From positions 30,891,641 to 30,955,640 of the forward strand of contig CM071930.1 of the NCBI GenBank assembly GCA_016081115.2: a DNA stretch of 64,000 nt, written 5' to 3'. How positions within the stretch are numbered: position 1 is the stretch's first letter; each line of letters starts with the position of its first letter. Made by a program: the position numbers and the translations under genes. This stretch comes from Rehmannia glutinosa (Eukaryota; Streptophyta; Magnoliopsida; Lamiales; Orobanchaceae). This document shows, one piece after another, positions 44,251 through 55,559 of this stretch. The notes beneath the pieces are model-generated. The model saw nothing but the letters and a program-made list of their open reading frames with translations. It searched no databases and was not told where the DNA came from.

Positions 44251-45017
44251 TTTTGCCTCACCTGGAAGAGGTGAGCGATGGTCTTGGGGCACTTTCTGTT
44301 GATGGATAACTGTTGCATATATGCTTTAGTAAGTTTGTCCATCCCAGAGACTGATCATACTGGGAGCTGGTTGAACCAAGTCAGCGCTCGCTTGGTCAAA
44401 GTTGTGCAGAACACCTTGTAGTAGGAGGCGTCCGTCATATCACAGAGATCCGTTTTTGCATAGAATTTATCTAAGTGCTCCTGGGGATCTCCAATTCCAT
44501 TATACTCTGAGAGATTGGAGGTCTTGATTCCTAAAGGTGGTGGCTCAGTCAGGATGGCAAGGGCCAACAGACTCCTCTTCATTAGGGTGGTAGCCCGTGA
44601 GTTGGCATGGATGTGTTGTATTGCTTGCGATTCTTCAACTGGTGGTGGCTTTTCATGATTCTCATCGTGTCCTTCATTTCTTCCTCCCTGACCTTCCAAG
44701 TCAGGCTCTCTAGCGGCGGGCAGAGCTCGGGACAGTCCCCCAATAGCTCCGATCGCGGCCTAGTGTCTCTAAGCATCCCGAGTGACTTCTTCAAGCAATA
44801 CTTGGAGGGTTTCGCAGGTCAGACGGATTTCTTCAATGAGCGGAGCTCCTCCGGGAGGATGGGGCAATGTCCTTCTTTCTTGAGAGGGAGGCGGTACTCT
44901 TCCAGCGGGAAGAGGGCTGGCCTCCTGTCTTCATGGTGGATGTTCCTCCTGCCGGTCTGTGATTCCATGGCCAACAACTTGAGATCCAGCTTCACGTACT
45001 TGAGATCGGGTTTGCAT
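44251..45017 (-). pseudogene. Gy3 gag fragment
   Basis: Starts at ATG 45017 (MQTRSQVREAGSQVVG), the same start as in Gy1 (48725) and Gy2 (54257). Capsid motifs follow in another frame: YNGIGDPQEHLDKFYAKTDL, TLTKRALTWFNQLP, and IAHLFQVRQKE at the joint with S2. Several frameshifts. The rest of gag is lost. Confidence 0.85.
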
Positions 45018-45056
45018 CTTCATGTTCTTTGCTTGTTCCAACCGACGATGCCAAAA

Positions 45057-45529
45057 TGATGTTGCTTTTTTGGGCAGATTACTCCAAGTCAGGGTTTCTA
45101 AATAAGTCCAAGTCTTCTTCTTCCCAAGCGGGAAGTCTTCCAAGTCTTCTTCTCCAGGAGCTAGAAATCTTCTACTGGAAACTTTCCTGCACACACACAA
45201 ACATTAAACCGCTCCCGGAGTTGCCTCGTGGAGGCTTCTTCAATGCTCAAGTCAGCACAATGATTGAGAGAGAATGTAAGACAGTAAATGAATACTGAAT
45301 AATTATTAAGAGTGATTATGAGAGAATTCACTTACAAATTAAGATGAGGGACCTATATATATCTGTGTGATGGGCCCTGTGGGCCGTGTAGGAGAAAGTG
45401 GCCTGTGGGCCAGTCCTGGACTCCTTTGTGCTGGGTTATTCCATTAATAGCCCATTGGGCAATTAATATTATTCCAATATAAATACTGAATTATATATTA
45501 ATTATTAAATGATATTTTTGCCCCCAACA
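45057..45529 (-). repeat. Gy3 5' LTR
   Basis: 473 bp, element start TGTTGGGGGCAAAAATATC, end GCAACATCA. The primer-binding position (45056 down to about 45040) reads TTTTGGCATCGTCGG, a changed form of the TGGCACCGTCAGTGGG in Gy2. TATA-like GATATATATAGG lies at about 45360. Confidence 0.9.
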
Positions 45530-45667
45530 ATGTCATTGAAATATCAATGATTATTCTTTTTTTAAGAAATTATTTTAGTTTATATATTGGTAAAAAATGC
45601 AATTATCAAATAAGTGAAAAGTTGCACTGGTTTTCCAATGTCTCTTCAGGTGACTCAAAGTGATGAT

Positions 45668-46344
45668 TGTTGGAAAATTTATGTAATAGATTATGATGAT
45701 ACCATGTAAAACTTAGATTAGGAAGTTGGCACCCCAATTCAACTGTAAATCAACTTGTAAGAGATAGGACTTTGTAAGCTGAGTAGAAGCAGCAAGTTGA
45801 AGAATGCAGGACTCGACTGAAGATTGAAGAAGAAGACCTAGATGATGAGGGCATCCGTTGAAGTGTATCAAACAAAAAATTATCTTCGTCGAAATGCCAT
45901 CGACAAAAAAGTCATTCCAAAATCATTGGAGTTGATCAGAAAGGGGCTTATTAAATAAAGGATCAAAGAAAGCTGAAGAGATCCGTTGTCAAAACAAAGT
46001 CAAGTGTTTGCTGGAAATAGGCATTGTGTCAGACCGCGCTACCTAAAAGCTGTTTTGTTGAAAGAGTGCAAAAAGCAAGGAGCCAATGAGATGTTTCAAA
46101 TCTGCGCAGAGTTTAAAGAAAGGTTGCGAGATTTAAATACAAGTGGAGTTTGCAAGACAAGACAAGCCTATTGGAGTTTGAAAATGCATCTATCTATTCA
46201 ACAGATATATTTTTGAACTGCCACTATAAAAGGCTGAGGAATACACGGAGAGAAGGTAACGAATGCAAGCAAGCAAAATTGACACTAACCTGCAAAGCAA
46301 AATATCTCTCTCAAGCATTCAAATCATATCCTCAAGCCTAAACT
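45668..46344 (+). mobile_element. Truncated S2-family LTR
   Basis: Starts TGTTGGAAAATTT and follows the LTR at 46589 for about 680 bp (shared GGAAGTTGGCACCCCAATTC, TATAAAAGGCTGAGGAAT), then switches to Gypsy sequence after ACTCGAAGGAG. Preceded by ATGAT. Confidence 0.75.
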
Positions 46345-46588
46345 CGAAGGAGTCCTGGAGCACTCTCCCCCAGCTCCCGGGCACTCACCACTCTTTTCAC
46401 TACTTGATGCACTCCACTCCTCACTCCAACTCTCCATGGGCACTCTCCCCAAGTGTTCTACCAAGGAGGGAATTGGAAGACATGGCCAAAGTTGGGCTCG
46501 CTCAAGGGGGTCCCCATAATCTAAACCTCATATTGCACTCCCGGAGGGGAGGGTCTCCCTCACGGGGGTGGGGGGGAGGGGAAGGGGG
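46345..46588 (+). mobile_element. Fragment of the Gy1-type internal region
   Basis: Matches Gy1 near 52290-52450 (CTCCATGGGCACTCTCCCC, AGTGTTCTACCAAG.A.GGA, GACATGG.CAAAG) and ends with a tandem unit CTCCCGGAGGGGAGGGTCTC. It is wedged between two Copia LTR pieces. Confidence 0.7.
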
Positions 46589-48003
46589 TGTTGGGAAATT
46601 TATATAATTGATTTTGATGATACCATATAAACTTAGATTAGGAAGTTGGCACCCCAATTCAACTTGTAATAGATAGAACTATGTAAGCTGAGTGGAAGCA
46701 ACCAAGTTGAAGATTGTTAGACTCGACTAAAGATCAAAGAGAAGACACAGATGTATGACAGCTGAGTGAAGTGAAGTCAAGTATCAGTTAAATGACAAAA
46801 ACGTTTTCTCAGTCAGCTGACTGACAACAAAGTCATTACAAAATCATTGGGGTGGACTGTCAAATGGGTTATGCAGCAAAAAGGATCAAAGAAAGCTGAA
46901 GAGATCCATTGTCAAGCAAAGTCAAGTGCTTGCTGGAAATAGGCATGTGTCAGACTGCCTATATTAAAGCGGTTTTGCTGAAAGAAGGCAAAAAGCAAGG
47001 CGCCAATGGGATGTACCTGAAATCCTGCAGAGTTTAAGGAAAGGCTGCAGAGCATTTAATTCAAGGTATAGTCCACATCACAGGTGCAAGACAAGATAAG
47101 CCAACGACCTGAAAGTGGAGTTTGAAAATGCATCTATCTCTTCAACGGATACATTTTCAAACCACCATTATAAAAGGCTGAGGAATTCTTAGAGAGAGGA
47201 CACTTATGCAATCTAAGACACAAAAGATAAATAAAGCAAAGCAAAGCAATATCTTTCAAACATTCAAATCATACGCTGAAGCCTAAACTCGAAGAAATCG
47301 ATCCACCACATTCAGTGAAGGAAAGACAACTTCTATTTGTTGAAGAGGAAAAATTTGTTTCAAAGAACAAGGGGTCTACTCTCCAAGGTTGAAGGAGGTG
47401 TAGTAAGGTTCTAGATCGGACCAGCATCTTTAAACTTGTTGAAGGGTTGTGTGAACAAATCCAAAAGTTTGCAGGAGCTGAAGTAGCAGGGTAACCATCT
47501 TGTGAAGAAGATGAGTCCCAGGAGAAGCCAACTGTGTGATCAAGGCTCTCTCGGACTGCCATCCTTTTGTAACAAAGTCACGTTATATAGTGGATTACCT
47601 CCAGGGGTTGGAGAAGAGTGGATTAGAGGTATTACCCCATCGTCGAACTACTATAAAACTGCTTGTGTATTTTACATGCAACAGATTTACTTTCTTGCAC
47701 ATTATTATTATTGTTTGTTAATTTGCTAAGTCAACTGATAATAACCAAGCTTAAACAAGTGTTGAAAATATATTCAAAACTAAGGGTGAAAGTCTTCCGC
47801 TGTTAAAAACCAAGTCAACTGAATATTTATCGAGTATGTTGAGTGGCTAGCTCTGCTGTGTAATAAACAAAGATGTCCATCAAGGACCCAGCTGACTTGA
47901 GTCTACTTTGAATTTATAAAAAGGATTAAAATCGAAAAGTTGGTAAAGTCTATTCAACCCTCCCCCCTTTCTAGACTTTACTTATCACCCCTTTGGACCT
48001 ACA
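46589..48003 (+). mobile_element. S2-family LTR, plus orientation
   Basis: About 1,415 bp from TGTTGGGAAATTTATAT to CCTTTGGACCTACA. TATA-like TTATAAAAGGCTGAGG lies at about 47168. It has the same family structure as 27806-29157 but the opposite orientation, so it is not the missing S2 5' LTR. Flanks are GGGGG and ATGAC, so no simple duplication. ATGAT before 45668 and ATGAC after 48003 differ by one base and may be the duplication of the whole composite. Confidence 0.8.
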
Positions 48004-48219
48004 ATGACAAATGATATCGTAGATATAAAGTAATTATCAACAAACGATATTAACTCGTAATTATTGCAAGTTGCATTTTCAATGAGCATAATTATCGGGC
48101 ATTTAGTTCAAGATTCATGTTTTAGGCTTGAAACCATAATGAATATATTTATAATTATACAATAACTAGAATGACACCCGTGTGTTATACGGGATTTGTC
48201 AAAGATAAAATTTTACTGT

Positions 48220-48685
48220 TGTTGGGGGCATAAACAATATTTAATAAATATTAATATATAATTCGAATTATATATTGATTTATATTAATGGCCTAATGGG
48301 CTATTAATGAAATAACTAGGCCCAAAGGAGCCCGAGACTGGTCTATAGACCGATTATTCCTACGCGTCCACAAAGTCCGCTACTCGGGTATAAAAATGTA
48401 CATCCTCTTCATTTTTAAGTTATCTGACTCATAATTATTCCTACACATTTAATTCAGTATTCATCATTGTTTATTCACTTTCGATCACCATGCTGACTTC
48501 AGCGTCGGAGGGGCCTCCCTGGGCAAACCCTCAGGGATCCCCTAACGTTTGCTTGTGTGCAGGGAAATTCGCAGTAGAAGACTTCTAGCTTTGGGAGAAG
48601 GAGAACTAGAAGATTTCCCCCTTGGGGAAGAAGAACTTATTCAGAAACCTTAACTTGGAGTGATCTGCCTTAAAAAATAGCATCA
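48220..48685 (+). repeat. Gy1 5' LTR
   Basis: TGTTGGGGGCATAAAC to AATAGCATCA, 466 bp. TATA-like GGTATAAAAATG at about 48388, then CTGACTTCAGCGTCGGAGGG at about 48493 and GCTTGTGTGCAGG. Confidence 0.88.
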
Positions 48686-48724
48686 TTTTGGCACCATATG
48701 TGGGAATAGCCAAAGCACACGAAG

Positions 48725-50600
48725 ATGCAGACCCGATCTCAAGCACGTAAAGCCGGATCCCAAGCTACTGGTCGTAGGGCCAGAGATCAGCAAGAGGAAA
48801 GGCCATCAAGAAGGCTGGAAGCCAACTACCTCGCCACCGGAAGGGTGTCGCCTCCCCTACAAGAAACAAGGGTGCCGCCACCTCCATTCGGAGGAGTTCT
48901 GCCCATTGAAGAAATTTACTTGCCCATACGCCACTTTCCCCCCCGGGAGGAAAGGGCATCGCTACCATTGCACGGAAGAGGGGTTCTTCCCTTAAAGAAG
49001 TTGTTGACCCGAGAGGCCTTCCAAGCTCTGTGGATGAAGCTGCTATGAATGCTCGAAGCATCAAGCTGCGGTCGGAGCCGCGGGGAGACCGCCCCGGGCT
49101 CCGCCCACTACTAAGGACCCGATCTAGAAGGTCAGGGAAGAAGAGATGAAGGACGCGGCCAGAATCATGAAGAGCCGCCACTAGCTGAAGAATCTCAAGT
49201 TGCTAACCGTGGAGCCAGGAATCAGCAATAAAAACTATCACATTAGAGGCGGGAGGCCATCCTCCCTCTCCGGGAGGGACATCGCCTCCGCCAAAACCAA
49301 GAAAGGCATCGCCTCCTTCTCCTGGGGGGGCTCCGCCTGTTGAAAAAGTTTTCTTGACGTGAACAACCCTCCAAGCCCTGCTAGAAGAAGCTGTCTGAGC
49401 TGCTTCGAGGAATCATTCTTGGGCGAAAGCTGCAGAAAGACCTCCCTCAAGCTCAACCAGATGTTGAAGACCTCAGCTTTGGGGAAAAAGATAAAAGAAA
49501 TGAAGGACTTGGAGAAAATCAAAGAGACCAACTCGCTCCAGCTGGAAGAGAATTTGGGAATAGAGCCCAATACTCCCAAATCCACACTCACAAGCCCGCA
49601 GAAGAGTCGCATGTGGTAAAATATTAGCCAATCCAACTCGCGGGCCATCGCTAAAGAGAGGAAGTTCACTGGCCCCTGCCATCCTTGCCAAGCCATTCCC
49701 CTCAGGCATCAAGATCTCCAGCCTCTCGGAGTACTTAGACAAACTCCTTGTGAAGGCGGATATCTATAACATGATGGACACTTTCTATTGTAAAGTGTCC
49801 GCACAACTCTGACCAAGCGCGCTAACTTGGTTGATTAGCTCCCAGTTGGATCAATCAATAAGATGGACAAGCTCACTACTGCCTTCAACTAAAATCATAT
49901 CAATAGAGACTCACATATTATCATTTCTGGGAGTCCAAAAAATAGAGACCATGGAGTACACTTCCAACATACTACGAGGAGTGTGATGAAGCCAACATGG
50001 ACACCACTCCCAGACGGAGGACCCCGAACTTCAACAGAGAAAAGAAGGTGCCCGCAATATTTGGAACACAAGACTCCGGAAGACCAACTCTGAACCAACC
50101 AAGGGTTCTCGCACCCATGATTTGGCTGAAGATTAAGTTCCTAGCAAACACAAAAGTTAAGAGCCACTCACAAAGACCCGCACAAAGTAGCACACCACCC
50201 GAATTTGGGCACTTACCTGGGCTACCCCACAGGAACCGCATAACAACACTGAGGAAATCTTAAGGAGGAAGCTCATCCAAATCAGTCATTAACAAGCTCC
50301 ATTAAAGCTCTGCACTACCACAAATTGCACACCAAATGAAGAATAATCATATGATTGGAGTTATCAACATAACTTCTAGAGGCTCTGAAGAGAAAGGCGA
50401 GCTCTGCAGAACAGACACAGTGATCAAGTCCCCTGGCGAGATCAACCTACCACTCACATAGGGGATGCACGCCCCACACTGTATCATGAAGATGAGTTTG
50501 AAGTGGCACAATTGTTGAAGATATCAAGACTGCTCGGGAATGTTACGTTGGCACATTAAAGATGAGCAAGCTCCCCCGGCCAGATAGTGAGAGTGCCACA
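48725..50600 (+). pseudogene. Gy1 gag and protease relic
   Basis: Starts at ATG 48725 (MQTRSQARKAGSQATGRRAR). The open stretch ends at 49048. Later scraps in other frames match the family capsid: ISSLSEYLDKLLVKADIYNM and MMDTFYCKVS (49700-49800). At about 50420-50560 a protease tail is readable: SPGEINLPLT and then a stretch equivalent to GNVTLAH/ECYVATLKMSKLP. It is heavily broken. The coding part ends at the same point as in Gy2. Confidence 0.7.
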
Positions 50601-50689
50601 CTACCTTAGGAGCCGCATATCTCGCTAACTCCCGCAATTATCTACAATCATTCAGGCGCTCTCTTTAGAAAATCTCATTCGACTAAGAC

Positions 50690-51110
50690 CCTGGATAGGA
50701 GGGCTCCCCTACGGAGGAGTCCTTATAAATGAACCTCTGTAGTGATGCTACGTGCTTCTGGAAGGGAGAGGCTCCCTCATGGGGGAGTCCTCGTAAATTT
50801 TTCCTCCTCCGGTGCTCCCGGTGGGGAGAGTCTCCTTCACGGGGGAGTTCTCGTATATTTTTCATTCTCAAATGCTCCCAGAGGGGAGAGGCTCCCTCAC
50901 GGGGGAGTCCTCGTAAATTGATTTCCCCTCTAATAATGTGACGCACTCCAGGAAGGAGAAGCTCCCTCACGGGGAAGTCCTCATAAATATTTCCTCCTCC
51001 AGTGCTCCCGGAGGGGAGAGGCTTCCTCACGAGGGAGTCCTCATAAATTAAACCCCCTCCGGTTCTCCCAGATGAGACAGACTCCCTCACGAGGGAGTCC
51101 TCACAAACAT
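50690..51110. repeat. 60-bp tandem repeat array in Gy1
   Basis: About seven units of about 60 bp, core GGGGAGAGGCTCCCTCACGG and GGGGAGTCCTCGTAAAT, with CCTCCTCCGGTGCTCCC between. The unit length is a multiple of three, so the minus strand stays open and reads a 20-residue repeat (EDSLVRE.LPSGSTGGG). That is most likely a by-product. Confidence 0.9.
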
Positions 51111-51204
51111 AAGTCACAAAAAAATGCAATGAAAAGAGAGCGAAAAAAGCTAACACTTGCGCTGAAGAATAATGAAGATAAGAACTCCGGAAAGGAACCC
51201 CGGG

Positions 51205-51325
51205 AGAGCTCCTGAAGGGCGCTCCCTCTGGGCTCCGGAAGGGCGCCCCTGAGCTTGGGAATGGCGCCCCTCTCCGGGCTCCGAAAGGCGCCCCCCCTTC
51301 GGGCTCCAGAAAGGCGCCACAAACC
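51205..51325. repeat. GGGCTCCGGAAGGGCGCCCC minisatellite in Gy1
   Basis: Four to five imperfect units of about 25-33 bp, GC-rich. The same repeat occurs at the same relative place in Gy2 (57175-57285). Confidence 0.85.
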
Positions 51326-52569
51326 TCCGTACAAACATCTCCGGCCTTTCAATAAGAACTAAGGTTTCCTCCCAAAGGGAAGTGTCCATCTCCTCACAAA
51401 GTATGAACAAGTCTCCACAAACAAGAAATCATATGCAAATATTACAAGTCAAGCATGAAGAAGCAAATACACATAAGGAAAATTACAAGTATAAGTGTAA
51501 CATCAAAGCAACAGGGCATCATCCGGCCCCTCGGGGCAAAGAAACATCTCAAAAGAATAGGCAAGAGAAAATATCCAAGTACATGAAGTAAGACAAGTAG
51601 GCTAAAGGCAAAGGCCATCTAGGCCAGAATAAATTGTCACTACTTAGACATGGGAGGCTCCGCCCTCCTCCGCAGCATCAACATCGTCGGGCACCTCTCC
51701 CTCTTTACCACATGTACCGTTGGCTCACTCGGGAAGATCCTGCAATGCCTCAAATCTCAATTCCCACAAAAACTCACTCACAGAAGATATGTTACCTTCC
51801 CAAAAAGGTTCAGTCCTACGGGAACTCATCACTTGCAAGAAAATCCAATGTTGGGCTCCCGCACTCTGAGAACCTCGTCACTCGGGCACAAATCCAAATC
51901 AAGCTCTACTTCCCCTCACCATCATAACATAACTACGGAGCCAGAGGGGGAATATCGAAGTCCACCGATAAATGTGGAAATAGAATAACGGAACTAAAGA
52001 CTGAACAACCGATGGCGCCCCAGCCCCCGAGCGAAAATGAAGGAGGACCGGATTCCGAAATCTGGCCAGAAATATGGAAAACCTCCGGGAAAGATCAAGA
52101 AAAACACAAGTAAGATGGACTGGGGGGCTTGGGCCACCCCCCTAGGGCACCCCTCCCCTCTCCTCCCCTCCCGCCCAGGATGGCGAGCAGGGACACCCTT
52201 GCCTGCTCCGGGGAGGTGCCCCCAAACAATCTCTCCTCTTTCTCGAGCTCTCATCTCGACTCTCCTTAGTCGACGTGCTCCACTCCTCTCTACAACTCTC
52301 CATGGGCACTTTCCCCAAATTTTCAAGAAAATTTAACTAAGTGTTCTACCAAGCAAGGGAATTGAAGGACATGGTCAAAGCTAAGCTCCCACAGTGGGAG
52401 GTGGGGGCTCCTCGTAAACTAAACCTCCTCCTGCGCTTCCAGAGGGAAGGAACTCCCTTACACGAGGGTCCGCATAAATCTCCAAAGAATCACAATAGAA
52501 GCTAGACACAATACCGGTTTAGCTCTCGCATTGCTTCATGCCTCCGCAACACTAGAGATGGGGGGCATA
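51326..52569 (+). other. Gy1 3' non-coding internal region
   Basis: No gene. It shares blocks with Gy2 57290-57830 (CCCAAAGGGAAG, GCATCATCCGGCCCCTC/GTCATCCAGCCCCTC, ATCTCAAAA..ATAGG). It ends with GAGATGGGGGGCATA, the likely polypurine tract. Confidence 0.65.
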
Positions 52570-53041
52570 TGTTGGGGGCAAAAACGACATTTAATAATTA
52601 TTAATATATAATTCGATGTATATATTGATTTAATATTAATTGCCCAATCGGCTATTCATAGAATAACCCGACCGAAAGGAGTCCGGATTTGGCCCATAGG
52701 CCGATTTCTCCTACGCGGCCCACGAGGCCCGCTACTCAGGTATAAAAATGTCCTTTTTCTTAATTTGTAAGTTATATGACTCATAATTACTCCTACGCAT
52801 GTAATTCAATATTCGATTTCTATTTATTCTCTCTCGATCACCATGCTGACTTGAGCTTTGGAGGGGCCTCCCTGGGCAACCCCCATGGACCTCTCCCCCC
52901 AACGTTTGCTTGTGTGCTGGCAAGTTCCCTATAGAAGACTTCCATCTTTGGTAGAAGGAGAACTAAAAGACTTCCCCTTTGGGAAGAAGAACTTATTCAG
53001 AAACACTAACTTGGAGTGATCTACCTCAAAAAGCAGCATCA
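52570..53041 (+). repeat. Gy1 3' LTR
   Basis: TGTTGGGGGCAAAAACG to AGCAGCATCA, 472 bp, with CTGACTTGAGCTTTGGAGGG at about 52848. It differs from the 5' LTR at many positions, so the insertion is not recent. Confidence 0.88.
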
Positions 53042-53716
53042 AATGTTATAAATTTGTTTGTAATAGTTATAAGAGATCCAAAATACTAATTAGAAATATT
53101 AAAAAATAAATTCAAAATTTAGAAGAGTGTCATACAAATAGTTCACTTCAAATTCTAAAAAATTTCTTTGTAAACTACATTATTTGTTATGGGGTGTTTA
53201 TTCCTCTTTTCTGTATTTTATTTGATATATATATATATATAGTAACTTAAAAGATAACAAATTTAAAGGATATAATAAATTTAAAGATAACAAATTTAAA
53301 ATAGTGTAGATATAATTCTTGATTTTGGGTTATTTGTTATCCTTTAAAATTGTTATCTATTAAGTTTAATAGAAAAAATTTCCAAGCATGGAAAACATAT
53401 AAAAATTCCTAAAAAATTAGTAATATATCTTATAGAATCCAATAGAAATATATTTTTTTTTCTTTTAGATTTGTTATTCTTTTAAATTTTGTTATCTTTT
53501 AGGTTCAATAGAAAAAATTTCAAACATGAAAAATGTTGAAAAATTCCTAAAAAATAGTAACGTATTTTTTTTTACCAATAAAAAATATACATTTTTTTCT
53601 AAAAATGCTTATTTTCTGCATTTTATTTGAAACGTATAATATAATATATTATAATAATTTAAAAGATAACAATTAAAATATAGCGTATATATAATTGATT
53701 TTAACAAATTTAAAGG
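53042..53716. other. AT-rich flank with a 135-bp tandem duplication
   Basis: No gene. Two copies of a block of about 135 bp (about 53335-53465 and 53470-53605) share TAGAAAAAATTTC, AAATTCCTAAAAAAT and TTTGTTAT. AAAAGATAACAAATTTAAA recurs at 53250, 53285 and 53660. There is a TA microsatellite at 53226-53242. Confidence 0.65.
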
Positions 53717-53735
53717 TGTTGGGGGAAAAATGTCC

Positions 53736-53806
<71 letters not shown>

Positions 53807-54217
53807 GTTCAATTTATATATTTATTTAATCTCATTAATTGTCTAATAATTAGTGGGCTACAAATGAAATAACCCGACCCACGAGATCCAGATCTGGTGC
53901 ACGAGCCATTTTGTCCTACGCGACCCATGAGGCCTGCTACCCAGGTATATAAAGGTTTCTCTATCTCATTTATAAGTCATTCTGATAAATTCACATTATA
54001 CGCATTCATTACTCTTTATTGTCTAAATATTCTCTCTCGTTCACCATGCTAACTTGAGCGTCGGAGGGGCCTCCTTGGATAACCTCAGTGCATGTCTAAC
54101 GTTTGATGGTGATGTAGGTGAGTTCCCATCACTGAAGACTTCCAGCTTTGGGAGAAGAAGACTTGGATTTTATCAGATACCTTGACTTGGAGTGATGTGC
54201 CCTAAAATGCAACATCA
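53717..54217 (+). repeat. Gy2 5' LTR with an ATT microsatellite
   Basis: TGTTGGGGGAAAAATG to CAACATCA, 501 bp. It contains about 22 ATT/TTA repeats at 53740-53804, absent from the other LTRs of the family. TATA-like GGTATATAAAGG at about 53944; TTGAGCGTCGGAGGGGCC at about 54053. Confidence 0.88.
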
Positions 54218-54256
54218 TTTTGGCACCGTCAGTGGGAACAATCAAAGCACACGAAG

Positions 54257-55521
54257 ATGCAGACCTGATCTCAAGCACACGGCCAGATCCCAAGCTGCTA
54301 GTCTCGGAGCTAGAGACCTGCAAGAGTAACGGCCACTTGGAAGACGGGAGGCCAACATTTCTTCTCTTGGAAGAGTGTCGCCTCTGCAAGAAGGGCGATG
54401 CTCCCTCCTCTCGGAGGGGCTCCGCCCGCTGAAGAAGTTCACTTAACTCGGAAAACCCTACAAGCCCTATCTGATGAAGCTGCCTGGAATGCTCTAAGGC
54501 ACCAAGCCGCAACCGGAGCTGCTGGGAGAGCATCCCAGGCTCCACGGGCTGTTGAAGACCCTGACTTGGGAGGCCAGGGAGGAAGAGAACCGTGAAGCGG
54601 CGAGAACAGTGAAGAGCGGCCATTGGGTGAAGAGTCCCAAGCAATACAAACCAACCATGCAAACTCGCGGCTACCGCCCTGATGAAGAGAAGTCCATTGA
54701 CGCCTGCTATCTTGACCGAGCTACTACCTTCGGGTATTAAGACCTCCAACCTCCCGAAATATGATGGAACTAGAGATCACCAGGAGCACTTAGACAAATT
54801 CTATGTGAAGGCAGATCTGTACGACATGATGGACACTTCCTACTGTAAGGCATTCCGCATCACTCTGACCTAGCGAGCGCTGACTTGTTCAACCAGCTCC
54901 TAGTAGGATCAATCTACGAAATGGACAAACTCACTGAAGATTTTATGCAACAATATTCCGTCAACCGGAAGTGTGCCAAGACCATCACTCACCTCTTCCA
55001 AGTGAGGCAGAAGGAAGGAGACACGCTCCGGGAATTAATGAAGCAGTTCGTAGAAGTTGTCAATGAAGGTGCCAATGTCCAGCACAAGACTTTGGCTGGA
55101 ATATTATAGTAGAATCTCCGCCAGGGACGTTTGAAGGAATCCTTGGCCAAAAAACCTCCATCCACCTTGGAGGAGTTGCTGGCCAAGCAGAAAAGCACAT
55201 CCGGGTGGAAGAGTCCACCAAACTAGAGCCCAACGCTAAGTGCAAGGCTAGCGAGATGACAGGAATCAACCTTGGAAGGGTCAAAGGAAGGAATATGGGC
55301 CGAGATGCACCCATCTGAATGCACCAGTGGCAGAAGTATTGATAGCCTCCCAGAAGAAGGGGATCATCGATATGTCCCAAGAATTGAAGAGCAATCCCCT
55401 AAAACTCCGCTCCAATTTGTACTGTCGTTATCATAAAAACAAGGGGCACACTACTGGAGATTGTTTTGTACTAAAGAGAGAGATCGAGCGACTCATCCAG
55501 AAGGGTTACCTAAAGGATTAA
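54257..55521 (+). pseudogene. Gy2 gag
   Basis: The start matches Gy1 (MQT then a TGA in place of Arg). Capsid motifs: PKYDGTRDHQEHLDKFYVKA (54750-54830), MFNQLLVGSIYEMDKLTEDF, MQQYSVNRKCAKTITHLFQV, REL.KQFVEVVNEGANVQ (54885-55080). A zinc-knuckle-like motif of the Tat type, YCRYHKNKGHTTGDCFVLKR with IERLIQKGYL, lies at about 55420-55515. Stops near 54872 and 55109 and several frame changes break it. Confidence 0.85.
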
Positions 55522-55559
55522 ATGGATCAAAGCAGTCCACCGTGACCCGAGGCCACGTG

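Larger units (their letters stand above)
26982..45529 (-). mobile_element. Gy3: non-autonomous Tat-type Gypsy element, host of S2 and the CACTA element
   Basis: On the minus strand, the 5' LTR is 45529-45057 and the 3' LTR 27455-26982. The flanks carry a perfect ATGTC duplication (26977-26981 and 45530-45534). The two LTRs are clearly the same family (both start TGTTGGGGGCAAAAAT and share the GGCCCACAGGCCACTTTCTC block). Own internal sequence is only a gag fragment (45017-about 44251) and a 3' internal piece (27805-27456). Between them sits S2 with its own insertions. The piece of Gy3 between gag and the S2 insertion point, and the S2 5' end, are gone. Confidence 0.88.
48220..53041 (+). mobile_element. 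Gy1: complete non-autonomous Tat-type Gypsy element
   Basis: 4,822 bp with LTRs 48220-48685 and 52570-53041, flanked by ACTGT and AATGT (one mismatch). Order: LTR, primer site TTTTGGCACCATATGTGGG, degraded gag (48725-about 49930), protease relic (about 50280-50590), a 60-bp tandem array, a GGGCGCC minisatellite, about 1.2 kb of non-coding sequence, a G-rich polypurine stretch (52555-52569) and LTR. There is no reverse transcriptase, RNase H or integrase. The set-up fits the plant TR-GAG/LARD class of trans-mobilised elements. Confidence 0.88.

Noticed and set aside
46589..48003. This LTR as the missing 5' LTR of S2
   Set aside because: It lies in the opposite orientation to S2 and outside the ATGTC-flanked Gypsy element that contains S2.
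48140..48200. Short hairpin ACCCGTGTGTTATACGGG as a Helitron end
   Set aside because: No CTRR end or TC start could be placed and the element body is not visible.
50683..51156. 157-codon minus-strand frame with a 20-residue repeat (EDSLVRE.LPSG)
   Set aside because: The frame exists because the tandem unit is 60 bp, a multiple of three. The Gy2 array, with 60-64-bp units, does not keep it open, so coding is unlikely.
53609..53812. Minus-strand open frame with a long run of Asn
   Set aside because: It is the ATT microsatellite inside the Gy2 LTR read as protein; no gene.
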